Shown: positions 42,641-52,410 of the stretch, in pieces
Position numbering within the stretch: the stretch's first letter is position 1
How the letters are laid out: every line of letters starts with the position of its first letter
Translations under genes and position numbers: made by a program
Assembly: GCA_038748065.1 (NCBI GenBank)
Contig: JBCDJG010000002.1
Span: 1 to 64,000, forward strand
DNA from: JBCDJG01 sp038748065
Lineage (GTDB): Bacteria > Pseudomonadota > Gammaproteobacteria > Pseudomonadales > Halieaceae
Direction: 5' to 3'
DNA: 64,000 bases
The notes under the pieces: generated by a model
What the model saw: the letters and a program-made list of their open reading frames with translations, nothing else
What the model was told of the DNA's origin: nothing
Database searches by the model: none

Positions 42641-44737
42641 ATGGTGTGTTACTTGATGTTTGTCCGCTCTAGGCTGCCTCGCGCTAACGAGACGCTCGCA
42701 TTCGCACTGCTGCTTTGCTCACCCTTGGGCTTGTTGACCCCATATGCAGTTGGTCACGAGGCTGTGGAGCTTGAGGAGGTTGTCGTGATCGGCCGTCGGC
42801 AGGTGCTGGCGGGCGAAGCACGGACGGCTTCGGAAGGTGTCGTTGGCCAGATGGACCTGGCCATTCGGCCGCTACTGAGGCCAGGCGATGTGCTGGAGGC
42901 CGTGCCCGGCCTGATCGTGACCCAGCACTCGGGCTCCGGTAAATCAAACCAGATGTTTCTGCGCGGCTTCAATCTCGATCACGGCACGGACTTCGCGACC
43001 TGGATCGATGGCATGCCGGTCAATATGCGCACACACGGCCACGGACAGGGCTACACCGACATCAACTTCCTGATTCCGGAAACGGTCGAGCGCATGAACT
43101 TCGTCAAGGGCCCGTACCACGCGGAACTGGGGGATTTTTCCTCGGCGGGTGGCGTGCACATCAAGACCTTTGATCGTATGGAGGGCAGTGAGATCAAGCT
43201 GGGCTTTGGTGAGAACGGCTTTGGTCGACTGCTGGCACTGGGAGGGCAGGAGGTCGGCGGCCTGTATTTGTCCGGCGCTTTGGAATTACAGGTCTATGAC
43301 GGGCCCTGGACAGATATCGAGGAAGACGTCGAGAAGATCAATGGCCTGGTAAAGCTGAGTTCGCAGGAAGATGAGAGGCAGTGGTCGATCACCGCCATGT
43401 ACTACGACAACGAATGGAACTCCGCCGATCAGATTCCGAAGCGCGCGGTGGACAGCGGGCTGATTGATGAGCTCGGCTCGATCGACACGGCGCTCGGCGG
43501 CGACAGTTCCCGCGCCAGTCTCTCCGCGCACATGTCTCACGAGCACGATGATCACCGCTCTGAGTGGAATGCCTACGCGATCGATTACGAGATGAACCTT
43601 TGGTCGAACTTTACCTACCTGCTCGACGATCCGCTCAACGGCGATCAGTTCCAGCAGGTGGATGATCGCACCATTTTTGGTGGTAGCTATCATCGCTTTT
43701 GGGTGGGAGGCGATGACGAGCATTTTCATCACCGGTTGGGTGTTGAACTGCGCCACGATGACATCGACAGCGTCGGCCTTTATCGCACGGCGGATAGACG
43801 ACGCCTGGAGACGGTGCGCGAGGACAGCGTGGAACAGACCAGCGTTGGATTGTTTTATGAGTTGGCCTGGCGCTTCACCGACAACTGGCGCGCGGTCCTT
43901 GGCCTGCGTGGCGATTACTATTGGTTTGATGTGGACGCCGGGTTGGACGAAAACGCCGGCGACGATTCAGACGGTATTGTCAGTCCCAAGGGGAGCCTGA
44001 TCTACGCCTTTTCCGACCAGACTGAAGCCTATATCAGCGGCGGCCTGGGTTTTCATTCCAACGACGCGCGCGGCACCACCATCTCTGTTGATCCCGCCTC
44101 GGGCGAACGCGTCAACCCGGTAGACCCACTGGTGCGCTCCAGGGGTGCGGAGCTTGGTTTTAAAACCGTCTGGCTCGATAGCTGGAACGCGTCGTTGGCG
44201 CTGTGGTATCTGGAACTCGATTCGGAACTGCTCTTCGTCGGCGACGCTGGCACGACAGAGGCCAGCGGCGGCAGCGAGCGCTGGGGCATCGAGTTCAATA
44301 ACTTCTGGGCTCTGGATGAGGTCTGGTCACTGGAGGCCGACTTTGCCTTCACCGATGCCAAGTTCAGCGACAGCGGCCCCGAGGGTGATGAGATTCCAGG
44401 CGCGTTGGACACCGTGGTAACGGCAGCTATTTCTGCGCAGTACCCCAGTGGCTGGTTTGGCTCGTTTCGCGTTCGCTATTTTGGCGCCGCGCCGCTGATC
44501 GAGGATGGCAGCGTTGAATCTGATGGCTCGACCATGGCAAACCTGTCGCTGGGCTGGGCTGACGATGCCTGGCGCTTGCAGTTGGATGCCTTAAACCTGT
44601 TTGATTCGAACGACCACGATATCGATTACTTTTATGCCTCGCGCCTGCCGGGCGAGGCGGCCGAAGGTGTCGACGATGTCCATTTCCACGTCTTTGAGCC
44701 GAGGCAGCTTAGAGCCTATCTCTCCTATCGTTTTTAG
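42641..44737 (+). CDS. TonB-dependent receptor
   Basis: A receptor of about 698 residues. The TonB box-like LEEVVVIGRR follows a hydrophobic signal segment; the plug has the SGKSNQMFLRGFNLDHGTDF and MRTHGHGQGYTDINFLIPE motifs of a small receptor class often found with few neighbours, and the barrel ends LRAYLSYRF. The start is uncertain: ATG at 42641 or 42656 could both begin the signal peptide and neither has a clear ribosome site. It is convergent with the DUF1214 gene by 6 bp. Ligand unknown; the histidines in the plug region hint at a metal or metal complex, but that is weak. Confidence 0.88.
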   Translation: MVCYLMFVRSRLPRANETLAFALLLCSPLGLLTPYAVGHEAVELEEVVVIGRRQVLAGEARTASEGVVGQMDLAIRPLLRPGDVLEAVPGLIVTQHSGSGKSNQMFLRGFNLDHGTDFATWIDGMPVNMRTHGHGQGYTDINFLIPETVERMNFVKGPYHAELGDFSSAGGVHIKTFDRMEGSEIKLGFGENGFGRLLALGGQEVGGLYLSGALELQVYDGPWTDIEEDVEKINGLVKLSSQEDERQWSITAMYYDNEWNSADQIPKRAVDSGLIDELGSIDTALGGDSSRASLSAHMSHEHDDHRSEWNAYAIDYEMNLWSNFTYLLDDPLNGDQFQQVDDRTIFGGSYHRFWVGGDDEHFHHRLGVELRHDDIDSVGLYRTADRRRLETVREDSVEQTSVGLFYELAWRFTDNWRAVLGLRGDYYWFDVDAGLDENAGDDSDGIVSPKGSLIYAFSDQTEAYISGGLGFHSNDARGTTISVDPASGERVNPVDPLVRSRGAELGFKTVWLDSWNASLALWYLELDSELLFVGDAGTTEASGGSERWGIEFNNFWALDEVWSLEADFAFTDAKFSDSGPEGDEIPGALDTVVTAAISAQYPSGWFGSFRVRYFGAAPLIEDGSVESDGSTMANLSLGWADDAWRLQLDALNLFDSNDHDIDYFYASRLPGEAAEGVDDVHFHVFEPRQLRAYLSYRF

Positions 44738-44743
44738 CGGAGG

Positions 44744-45931
44744 CTAGTATCGGAAGCGCTGAATCACGCCGCGTCGCCGCGCTGCTAACTGCGCTTTGCG
44801 CTCTTCTCGGCTCAGGGTTTTTATATCGCGAGGCAAGTGATTGTCGAGCTCTGATAGTTTGACCTGCGCACAGTGAGGTTTCGGGTAGGCATCAGCGCCA
44901 ATCCACCTCAGCGCGATGTAACCTTCCTGATGGCCGGAGGGGTCCAGCCAGTTCGCGACGCCAGTGTCAGAGTGGGACACCACAAAAATCAACTCGCCGT
45001 CATCCTGTAGTTGGGCGTGGTGGCAGTTGGTACTGCACAGGCGATAGCGATAATCCATCGATTCCCACCAGTAGTTGCCAAACTCAACGGCCCAATACGC
45101 AGCGCTGGGTGGCATAACCCGAACGATGAGGGCCTCATCTGTGGGTACCTGCCAGTAACAGATCAGCGGCTCCCCGCCCGGAGTTGCGTCGATGGCATTG
45201 TCGTCCAGCTGGCGGTAGGACACAAAGTCATTGGGCCGGGCCTGCCAGCGATCCAGCATATTCGCCCAGTAAAAAGTCGATTCCTTAACCCAGGCGGAGG
45301 TTTCGGCAAGGCCTTGCTGGATTTTCGCTGGATAGATCACAGGATCGTGCTCGATATCACTCAGGCAGTCGATGCGCGCCACCATCGGCTCCTCTGTTTC
45401 CCAGTCGGCGAAGAATTGTCGGAACGTAATGCGCCAGGTGCCGGGCGTCGTCTTGATGAAGTTGCCCGGGTGCTCTTTCGGGCCCACGATCAGCTCGAAG
45501 GAGCCGTCCTCCTCAACCGCAATTTCATCGTTGATCAGGTTGCCCACTACGGCACCGCCCCAGGGCGTATTGCCGTCTTCAAGCACGGTCACGGCAAAAT
45601 ACCTGGCCGTACCGCGCTTGCCGGAGATGCGATAGGTATGCTCGCCATTAATGGGCGCGCCGACATAAAGCGCGTCGGTATTGTCGCCGCCCTGTTTGCG
45701 CAGGGGGTCGAAGTAATGCAGTAACTCGGGAAAATCCGGGTCATTGTTTTCGAGGTTGAACTGCAGGCCCAGTGCGATATTGCGCGCCAGCAGGCGGAAG
45801 CCCTTGGCCCTGTCGATATCGCTCGCCGGGGTGGAATCCCTGAAAACCAGCTCGCTGGCGGATTTCAGATCATCGCAGAAGCTATCCCAGCTTGCCTTCA
45901 GCTTCTCATCATTGGGGTTGTCGCCAAACAT
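44744..45931 (-). CDS. DUF1214 domain protein
   Basis: A 395-residue soluble protein. The region about 245-345, with WQVPTDEALIVRVMPPSAAYWAVEF-type strands and WLDPSGHQEGYIALRWIG, is the DUF1214 domain; the N-terminal half (NPDFPELLHYFDP-like) is found in longer members. No signal peptide is seen, so it is probably cytoplasmic. DUF1214 proteins have no established function; they occur near catabolic and porin genes. It follows the porin-like gene on the same strand with a 43-bp gap and may be co-transcribed with it. Confidence 0.75.
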   Translation of the reverse strand: MFGDNPNDEKLKASWDSFCDDLKSASELVFRDSTPASDIDRAKGFRLLARNIALGLQFNLENNDPDFPELLHYFDPLRKQGGDNTDALYVGAPINGEHTYRISGKRGTARYFAVTVLEDGNTPWGGAVVGNLINDEIAVEEDGSFELIVGPKEHPGNFIKTTPGTWRITFRQFFADWETEEPMVARIDCLSDIEHDPVIYPAKIQQGLAETSAWVKESTFYWANMLDRWQARPNDFVSYRQLDDNAIDATPGGEPLICYWQVPTDEALIVRVMPPSAAYWAVEFGNYWWESMDYRYRLCSTNCHHAQLQDDGELIFVVSHSDTGVANWLDPSGHQEGYIALRWIGADAYPKPHCAQVKLSELDNHLPRDIKTLSREERKAQLAARRRGVIQRFRY

Positions 45932-45974
45932 ATACGCTGCTCACAAAGGTGTATGAGGTTTCCCTGCCAGCCTA

Positions 45975-47630
45975 TCATTCCAGCAACAGCATGATGCGGC
46001 CATTCATGCCCTGGCTGGTGCCCTCAAGGCCGTTTTGCTCAAGGGTGATGTAGCGGTAATTCATGCTGAACTGCATGTAATAGTTTGGCCACCAGGTAAA
46101 ACCCAGCGACCAGATGTCCATGGCACCCGCCTCACCGCCATCGGCGCCGGGCACATCGCTGGTGTCGAGATTGCTGTAGCGCGGCGCCACTTCCAGGGCG
46201 CCCCAGCCGTTCTGGTTGACGCTGCGCGAGATGGGCATCTTGGTGAAAATGCCGGAGCGGCGGTTGTAGCCACGGACCTCGCCCGTCATTATCCACGACG
46301 CCGTGACGTTGTAGCCTTCCGGCTTGATCTCCCCGAAAATATCAGTGTCCGATTCGCTTTGTATGTATTCGCCATGCAGCCAGAAGGGCCCGGAACGCAG
46401 TGAGGCCTCCGCCTGGTAGGTGTTGTAGTAGTCTATGTCGAGGAAATCTGAGCGGATGTAGTCTGGCGCCTGGTTGAACTCTGGCTCCGTTGACAGCAGC
46501 CCACCCTGTTTGCCGTTGGAATGACGAAGCCCCAGGCCAAGGTGAAGCAGGGTGCTTTCATTATCAGAGGACCAGGGCACCCAGGTTGCACGCCCAACGA
46601 ACTGAGTCGAGTTATCGCTGATGGAGCTGGGTTGGTCCTTGTCCAGCCAGTCGTTGAACACGCCGCCGGCCAGGCTGACATTGCGATCAAAGAGATTGCC
46701 AGACATGACCAGGCCAATGTTGCGAGCCGGCAGCAGGGCATCGGCGCCCGCCGAACGTTCCTGCAACGGCCAGTGTGCCAGTGACATGACCCTTTCCATG
46801 GAAATTGGCTCTTTCTGTTTGCCGATGCTGAAGGTGCCGTTCTCGAACACCGGTATGTCGAGGCGTAGATCAAACAGCGTCAGGTCGTCTGTTTCGTCGG
46901 TATCGAAGCCCTTGTCGAAGGCATGGGTGGCGGCGAACACGGTATAGACCCAGGGCTTGTCGAAATTGAGCGTACCCACGGCGCCAAAGCGTAGGCCGCG
47001 AATTTCGCCACCCTCAAAGTCCTGCACGTCGCCAACCAAGGTACGATTCGCCGCGTCCTGGTCGATCCAGCGCTGCCTGTCCAGAACAAGGCCAGCTACT
47101 GCAATGCCCGATACCCAGCGCGTGTCCCAGCGGTTCCACTTGCTAGTATTGCGGTAATCCAGCGGTACGGCGAGCGGCGGCGCTGTGTAGGCCATCCAGC
47201 CTTGCCGTGAACGTGCCTTTTCTTCCGGTGTCTCCTCACTGATTCGTTCGAAGGGGTTTTTCACCACTTCGCCGTTGAGCATGGCAAAGGTGGCGTACTG
47301 TTTAGTGTCCAGCAGCATTTCAGGGAAGAGCTGTGGGTTGCCGCCAAGAATCAGGAAGCTGGCAGGTTCGCCCAGGTTCAGTCGACCCAGGATATAGCCT
47401 GCCGCTGCGTCGTAGGCGACATCCGCCTCATCCAGTGGAATGAGGTCTTCGCTGATCACGTCGAGCTCACCGTTCTCGATCAGCAGATTGACCGTGGTGG
47501 CCTTTTCCCCGGCAACTTCTGAGAGCAAGGAGACGTTGCGAAGCAGGATTGTCGTGCCCGGCTGGGACAGCGTGGGCGCCGCGAGGGCGAGTAGCCCCAG
47601 CGCTAGCGTATTTCTAAAGACGCGAAACAT
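45975..47630 (-). CDS. OprP-like porin with a collapsed amidohydrolase-like N-terminal domain
   Basis: A 551-residue outer-membrane protein. A signal peptide (about 1-23) is followed by residues 26-125 that resemble the N-terminal and C-terminal beta halves of a metal-dependent amidohydrolase joined directly: VNLLIENGELDVIS, then LNLGEPASFLILGGNP and FAMLNGEVVKN, with the TIM barrel absent. From about 150 to the end it is a phosphate-selective porin O/P-type beta-barrel (GIAVAGLVLDRQRW, FSIGKQKEPIS, MNYRYITL). The barrel would be a diffusion pore for an anionic or organic solute. The ATG at 47645 is an alternative start; neither has a clear ribosome site. Confidence 0.7.
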   Translation of the reverse strand: MFRVFRNTLALGLLALAAPTLSQPGTTILLRNVSLLSEVAGEKATTVNLLIENGELDVISEDLIPLDEADVAYDAAAGYILGRLNLGEPASFLILGGNPQLFPEMLLDTKQYATFAMLNGEVVKNPFERISEETPEEKARSRQGWMAYTAPPLAVPLDYRNTSKWNRWDTRWVSGIAVAGLVLDRQRWIDQDAANRTLVGDVQDFEGGEIRGLRFGAVGTLNFDKPWVYTVFAATHAFDKGFDTDETDDLTLFDLRLDIPVFENGTFSIGKQKEPISMERVMSLAHWPLQERSAGADALLPARNIGLVMSGNLFDRNVSLAGGVFNDWLDKDQPSSISDNSTQFVGRATWVPWSSDNESTLLHLGLGLRHSNGKQGGLLSTEPEFNQAPDYIRSDFLDIDYYNTYQAEASLRSGPFWLHGEYIQSESDTDIFGEIKPEGYNVTASWIMTGEVRGYNRRSGIFTKMPISRSVNQNGWGALEVAPRYSNLDTSDVPGADGGEAGAMDIWSLGFTWWPNYYMQFSMNYRYITLEQNGLEGTSQGMNGRIMLLLE

Positions 47631-47894
47631 AGGGTCTTGAACCATTAGTATTTGCGCGCAATGGTATCGCGTCGCATGCGAGTTTAGCTACGTTACCTGT
47701 TCTCTGCCTTACGATTCAGGGCCCGCGGAGGGAGCCGGGATGCAGCATCACTGACTGGTTGGATTGTACGGTTGAGACTGTCTAGAAGCACCGGTTACAG
47801 CTAGAGACGTAGTTTGTAGTGGAGACGCCGGGCTACGCCTTTCACTGCATCGGACTCTGTGCGACCATACCGTGTTTTCTGCGACGACGGCCGT

Positions 47895-49283
47895 ATGCAT
47901 TCCGAAGCCGAAGCCCCCAAGCCGGCACCGCCGGCAAACATCATTTATGGTCTTGAAGACGCCCCGCCACCCCTGGCGCGCTTCTTTGTTGCCTTACAGC
48001 ACCTGCTGGCGATTTTCGTCAGCATCATCACCGCACCCCTGCTGATCTGCCTGGGTATGGGTCTCGATCCGCTCGAGACCAGCTATATGATCTCCAGCGC
48101 GCTGGTAATTTCCGGCGGTGCCACCTTTATACAGGTGCGTAAGTTTGGCGTGGTTGGTGCCGGCATGCTCACGATTCAGGGCACCAGTTTTACCTTCATT
48201 GGGCCGCTGATCTTTGCCTACACTATGCTGGGCGACCGCTACACCAGCGATGAAATCCTGGGCATTGTGTTCGGCTGCACCCTCGTGGGCGCGGTCATGA
48301 TGATGATCCTCAGCCAGTTCCTGCACAAGCTGCAGCGCATCGTCACACCTACAGTGACGGGCACCGCTGTGATCATGCTGGGCCTGTCGCTGGTCATGGT
48401 GACCGTACACAATCTGCTGCGGGTGCATCGGGAAGCGGTGGCGGCGGGTGAGCCTGTCTGGCTGGTATCGGCTTATGCGCTGGGCGTTGTCGCACTGATC
48501 GGTTTCTTCGCGACGCGCCGTGCGCCCTGGTGCCGCCTCGCCTCGGTGAGTATCGGCCTGGCGCTGGGTTACCTGGTAGCACTCCTGTCGGGAGGCATTG
48601 ATTTTAGCCCCATGGCTGAGCTGCCGGCTTACTTCGTACCGCGGCCCTTGGCCTATGGCCTGGGCTTTGAATGGGCGGTGTTCCTGTCGCTGCTGCCGAT
48701 CTACCTGGTCACCGCCGCCGAGTCGATCGGCGACCTGACTGCGACTTCGAGCCTATCCGGGCTGCCGGTTTCTGGCCCGCGCTACTGGCAGCGAGTCCGG
48801 GACGGCGTGCTCGGGGATGGCGTTAACTCTGTGCTGGCGGCGTTGTTTACCACCTTCCCCAACACAACTTTTAGCCAGAACAACGGTGTGATCAGGCTGA
48901 CCGGTGTGGCCAGCCGAAGCGTGGGCATCTGGCTGGCGGCAATGCTGGTGGTGATGGGCCTGTTCCCTGTGCTGGGCGGCCTTTTCCAGGTCATGCCTAA
49001 AGGATTGCTCTATGGTGCCACCCTGCTGATGTTTGCGCTGGTTGGCTACTCTGGCGTGCAGATTATTGTGGCCGCTGGCGGCGGCCGACGCGCCTGGGGG
49101 ATCGCCGGTGGTGCGACACTCATTGGCCTGCTAGCGGTGCCTTTGCCTGATCTGATACCGGATATGTCACCGATGTTGGCCATGCTGCTGGGCTTCCCGG
49201 TATCGACCAGCACGGTAGCGGCCATCGTGCTGGAACTGGCATGGCCGAGAGGCGATATCGTGGAAGTGGCGGATGCCGGGTAA
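47895..49283 (+). CDS. NCS2-family purine (xanthine/urate) permease
   Basis: A 462-residue inner-membrane transporter with about fourteen hydrophobic segments. The NAT signature reads QNNGVIRLTG (about 332-341 by family position), typical of xanthine/uric-acid members, and SESIG-like AAESIGDLTATS marks the substrate site. It would import xanthine, urate or a related purine with H+ or Na+. A GTG at 47859 would add 12 residues; neither start has a strong ribosome site. Its end overlaps the 8-oxoguanine deaminase gene by 11 bp. Confidence 0.9.
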   Translation: MHSEAEAPKPAPPANIIYGLEDAPPPLARFFVALQHLLAIFVSIITAPLLICLGMGLDPLETSYMISSALVISGGATFIQVRKFGVVGAGMLTIQGTSFTFIGPLIFAYTMLGDRYTSDEILGIVFGCTLVGAVMMMILSQFLHKLQRIVTPTVTGTAVIMLGLSLVMVTVHNLLRVHREAVAAGEPVWLVSAYALGVVALIGFFATRRAPWCRLASVSIGLALGYLVALLSGGIDFSPMAELPAYFVPRPLAYGLGFEWAVFLSLLPIYLVTAAESIGDLTATSSLSGLPVSGPRYWQRVRDGVLGDGVNSVLAALFTTFPNTTFSQNNGVIRLTGVASRSVGIWLAAMLVVMGLFPVLGGLFQVMPKGLLYGATLLMFALVGYSGVQIIVAAGGGRRAWGIAGGATLIGLLAVPLPDLIPDMSPMLAMLLGFPVSTSTVAAIVLELAWPRGDIVEVADAG

Positions 49284-50634
49284 CCTTAGTGTCTGGCTGC
49301 AATCGCCGCTGGCCTGTTTCGATGGTCACGTAGAAGCGGCGATAGCCGGCCTCGTGATTCGCGACGGCGTTATTGAGGAGGTATTGGGGCCGGGCGATTC
49401 GCCCAGGCAGGCCGTTGACACAGTCTTTGATGCGCGTGAGCACGTGCTGCTGCCTGGCCTTATCAATACACATCACCACTTTTACCAAACCTTGACTCGG
49501 GCGCTGCCGGCTGCCTTGAACAAGGAGCTGTTTGACTGGTTGAGGACGCTCTACCCGATTTGGGCGGGGCTGACACCGGAGATGCTGCACGTGGCCACTC
49601 GCGTGGCGCTAGCCGAACTATTGCTCAGCGGCTGTACCACGGCAGCAGATCATCACTACCTCTTCCCTGCTGGACTGAGTGAGGCCATCGATGTGCAGGT
49701 AGATGCGCGCGCGGAGATTGGCAGCCGGGTGGTGCTTACCCGAGGCTCCATGTCTCTGGGGGAAGACGATGGCGGGCTACCGCCGCGCGCCACGGTGCAA
49801 GCCGAGGAGGCTATTCTAACCGACTGCGAACGCCTCATCGGCGCATTCCATCAGAGAAATGAGGGTGCCGATGTGCAGATCGCGTTGGCTCCCTGTTCGC
49901 CCTTCTCGGTGAGTGAAGAGCTGATGCGCGATTCGGCGCTTCTTGCGGAGCGCCACGGTCTGCGCCTGCACACCCATCTGGCCGAAACTCTCGACGAGGA
50001 GGAATTCTGTCTGCAGCGCTTTGGCTGTCGCACCGTAGACTACCTGGAACGGGTGGGTTGGCTGAACGACAAAACCTGGCTGGCACACGGCATCCACTTC
50101 GATGATGCAGAGATCGCCCGCCTGGGTGCTGCCGGTGTCGGCATCGCTCACTGCCCCAATTCCAACATGCTCCTCGCGTCCGGTATTGCCCGTAGCCTGG
50201 AACTGGAAGCTGCCGGCTGTTCGGTCGGGTTGGCTGTCGATGGATCCGCGTCCAACGATTCCAGCAACCTGCTGCTGGAGGCAAGATCAGCGCTGTATTT
50301 GCAGCGTTTACGCTACGGAGCTGCCCGAGTCACGCATCTGGATGCGCTTCGCTGGGCAACCAGCGGCTCTGCAAAGCTGCTGGGGCGCAGGGACATCGGC
50401 GAGCTGGGTGTGGGGAAGCAGGCTGACCTGGCGCTCTATAAGCTGAACGAGCTGTCTTTTGCCGGCAGCCACGACCCGCTGGCGTCGCTGCTCTTATGCG
50501 GAGCGCAGCGGGCTGACCGAGTGATGATCGGGGGAGAGTGGCGCGTCATCGACGGGGCTGTTGTTGATTTGGATACCGACGCGCTGCATGCGGAACAGGT
50601 AGAGCAAGCACAAAGGCTCGTGGCAAAGGCCTAA
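49273..50634 (+). CDS. 8-Oxoguanine deaminase
   Basis: A 453-residue amidohydrolase that deaminates 8-oxoguanine to urate. It shows the metal HxH motif LINTHHHFYQTLTRA (from about 59), LHTHLAET with the barrel histidine, WLAHGIHFDDAE, HCPNSNMLLASGI and the metal Asp in VDGSASND. This pattern, with the HFYQTLTRA extension, is that of characterised 8-oxoguanine deaminases and distinguishes it from the guanine deaminase at 62030. It is cytoplasmic, and its 11-bp overlap with the permease gene suggests coupled expression. The product urate feeds the PuuD pathway encoded further on. Confidence 0.87.
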   Translation: MPGNLSVWLQSPLACFDGHVEAAIAGLVIRDGVIEEVLGPGDSPRQAVDTVFDAREHVLLPGLINTHHHFYQTLTRALPAALNKELFDWLRTLYPIWAGLTPEMLHVATRVALAELLLSGCTTAADHHYLFPAGLSEAIDVQVDARAEIGSRVVLTRGSMSLGEDDGGLPPRATVQAEEAILTDCERLIGAFHQRNEGADVQIALAPCSPFSVSEELMRDSALLAERHGLRLHTHLAETLDEEEFCLQRFGCRTVDYLERVGWLNDKTWLAHGIHFDDAEIARLGAAGVGIAHCPNSNMLLASGIARSLELEAAGCSVGLAVDGSASNDSSNLLLEARSALYLQRLRYGAARVTHLDALRWATSGSAKLLGRRDIGELGVGKQADLALYKLNELSFAGSHDPLASLLLCGAQRADRVMIGGEWRVIDGAVVDLDTDALHAEQVEQAQRLVAKA

Positions 50635-50644
50635 GGAGACGACA

Positions 50645-51943
50645 TTGACAGAATTCATGGAGCGCCTCTTCCATCTCGAAGAGCATGGCACCCGCGTGCG
50701 CACGGAGGTGCTCGCCGGTGTGACGACCTTCATCACCATGGCCTATATCATTTTCGTGAACCCGCAAATGATGGCCCAGGCTGGCATGGACCAGGGTGCC
50801 AGCTTCGTCGCAACTTGCCTCGCGGGCGCGCTGGCCTGCTTTGCGATGGGTCTGTACGCCAACTGGCCCGTGGGCCTGGCGCCGGGCATGGGCTTGAATG
50901 CCTTCTTTACCTACACTGTGGTGGGTGAGATGGGCTATAGCTGGCAGGTGGCGCTGGGCGCTGTTTTCCTTGCCGGCGTGCTGTTTGTGATAATGAGTGT
51001 GACGCGACTTCGCGCCTGGATGCTCGAGAGCATCCCCCTCGACATGCGTATCGCCATGGGCTGCGGCGTTGGCCTGTTCATCGGGTTTATTGGCTTGAAG
51101 AGTGGCGGGCTTATCGTTGACAACCCCGCCACGCTATTGGCGCTGGGCGACTTTCAGAAACCCGAGACACTTCTCGCCGGGCTTGGCTTTTTGCTGATTG
51201 CTGCGCTGTCAGTACGCAAGGTCCCGGGTGCCATTATGCTAGGCGTGCTTATCGTTACGCTGCTGGGCCTGTTCACCGGGCTGGTCGAATACCAGGGCCT
51301 CGTGTCAGCGCCGCCGAGCCTCGCCCCAACGCTATTCGCACTGGACATCGCCGGCGCATTTGACGTGGCGATGGTCAGCGTGATTATCGCTATCCTGTTT
51401 GTGAATCTGTTTGACACGGCAGGTACGTTGATGGGGGTAGCGAGTCGCGCCCACCTGGTGCGCGAGGACGGCAGTATCCAGAACATGGATCGCGCGCTGA
51501 AGGCCGACAGCTCGTCCAGCGTCGCGGGGGCCTTTTTAGGCTGCGCACCGGTCACCAGCTACGTGGAGAGCGCTGCCGGCGTAGAGGCAGGCGGTCGCAC
51601 GGGTCTTACTGCGATGGTTGTTGGCCTGATGTTCCTTGGGGCGATGTTCTTTGCGCCACTGGCTGCTATGGTCCCGGCTTTCGCGACCGCTGGCGCTTTG
51701 GTTTACGTTGCCCTGCTCATGATGCAGGGCATGCGCGGGCTGGACTGGGACGACGCAACAGAGCTGGTGCCCGCGCTGCTGACCATTATCATGATTCCAC
51801 TCACCTTTTCGATTGCCAATGGTATTGCGGTGGGCTTTGTCAGCTATGCGGCCATCAAGGTGGTAGCAGGTCGCGCCAGTGATATCAGCCTGGGCGCCTG
51901 GTTTCTAGCGGCAATCTTCCTCGCCAAGTTCGCCTTTCTATAA
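50645..51943 (+). CDS. AzgA-family purine (guanine/hypoxanthine) permease
   Basis: A 432-residue polytopic transporter of the AzgA branch of NCS2: VLAGVTTFITMAYIIFVNP near the N-terminus, GLAPGMGLNAFFTYTVV (about 78-94), VNLFDTAGTLMGVA and CAPVTSYVESAAGVEAGGRTG. These are standard for guanine, hypoxanthine and adenine importers. The start is TTG at 50645, supported by AAGGAGAC 7 bp upstream; an ATG at 50657 is a possible alternative. It lies 10 bp after the 8-oxoguanine deaminase and provides a second purine uptake route. Confidence 0.93.
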   Translation: MTEFMERLFHLEEHGTRVRTEVLAGVTTFITMAYIIFVNPQMMAQAGMDQGASFVATCLAGALACFAMGLYANWPVGLAPGMGLNAFFTYTVVGEMGYSWQVALGAVFLAGVLFVIMSVTRLRAWMLESIPLDMRIAMGCGVGLFIGFIGLKSGGLIVDNPATLLALGDFQKPETLLAGLGFLLIAALSVRKVPGAIMLGVLIVTLLGLFTGLVEYQGLVSAPPSLAPTLFALDIAGAFDVAMVSVIIAILFVNLFDTAGTLMGVASRAHLVREDGSIQNMDRALKADSSSSVAGAFLGCAPVTSYVESAAGVEAGGRTGLTAMVVGLMFLGAMFFAPLAAMVPAFATAGALVYVALLMMQGMRGLDWDDATELVPALLTIIMIPLTFSIANGIAVGFVSYAAIKVVAGRASDISLGAWFLAAIFLAKFAFL

Positions 51944-51971
51944 CGTCGCTTCGTGTCGCCCGCTTGCGTCC

Positions 51972-52310
51972 TTAAAGCGTGACCGGCGGCGGCTTGTTCA
52001 CCGGCTCAGTGATATTTTCAGGTGCGATTGAGACGCCGATGATGGCGCGATAGCCGTCGGTTGTTTCCCGGTGCAGGCACCCTGCAGGTGCGCTGACCTT
52101 GCTGCCTGCAGTGCACAGTGTTGCCTCGCCCGTTACGCCATCGGTCAGTTCGACGGAGCCATCCAGGATATAAATGGTCGCGTCAAAATCGTGCCAGTGG
52201 GTGTCATTGGCCTCCGCGGGGAAGTCGATGGTCATGTGCTGGTAGCCTGCGGCTTCCAGTTCGGCGATGGCTTCAGCTTCTGTGGTGAAGGAGGAAAAAG
52301 TGGCTTGCAT
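51972..52310 (-). CDS. Small cupin protein
   Basis: A 112-residue single cupin. The metal site THWHDFDATIYILDGSVEL gives two His plus an Asp/Glu, and SAPAGCLHRE the last His, so it probably binds a metal. Family members include sugar isomerases, dioxygenases and sensors; the size fits a stand-alone cupin. It is on the minus strand downstream of the TonB receptor, about 100 bp after a terminator, within the purine gene block, but its role there is not known. GGAG lies 8 bp before the ATG. Confidence 0.8.
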   Translation of the reverse strand: MQATFSSFTTEAEAIAELEAAGYQHMTIDFPAEANDTHWHDFDATIYILDGSVELTDGVTGEATLCTAGSKVSAPAGCLHRETTDGYRAIIGVSIAPENITEPVNKPPPVTL

Positions 52311-52350
52311 GTTTGGCAGCTCCGCTGGGTCTTGGCTGCAATACTAGCAA

Positions 52351-52388
52351 AATTAAAAGAGGCCCGGTGCTGGGGGCAGCCGGGCCTC
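52351..52388 (-). terminator. Rho-independent terminator of the TonB receptor gene
   Basis: Read on the minus strand: a 9-bp stem GAGGCCCGG / CCGGGCCTC with a 12-base loop, followed by TTTTAATTTT. It lies 23 bp after the receptor stop at 52411. Confidence 0.88.
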
Positions 52389-52410
52389 GATCTTGAACGA
52401 CGCTGGAGCC

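Noticed and set aside
47894..47909. Possible operator around TATGCATTCCGAAG at the purine permease start
   Set aside because: The central CG is displaced, the symmetry is broken and it lies in the coding sequence.
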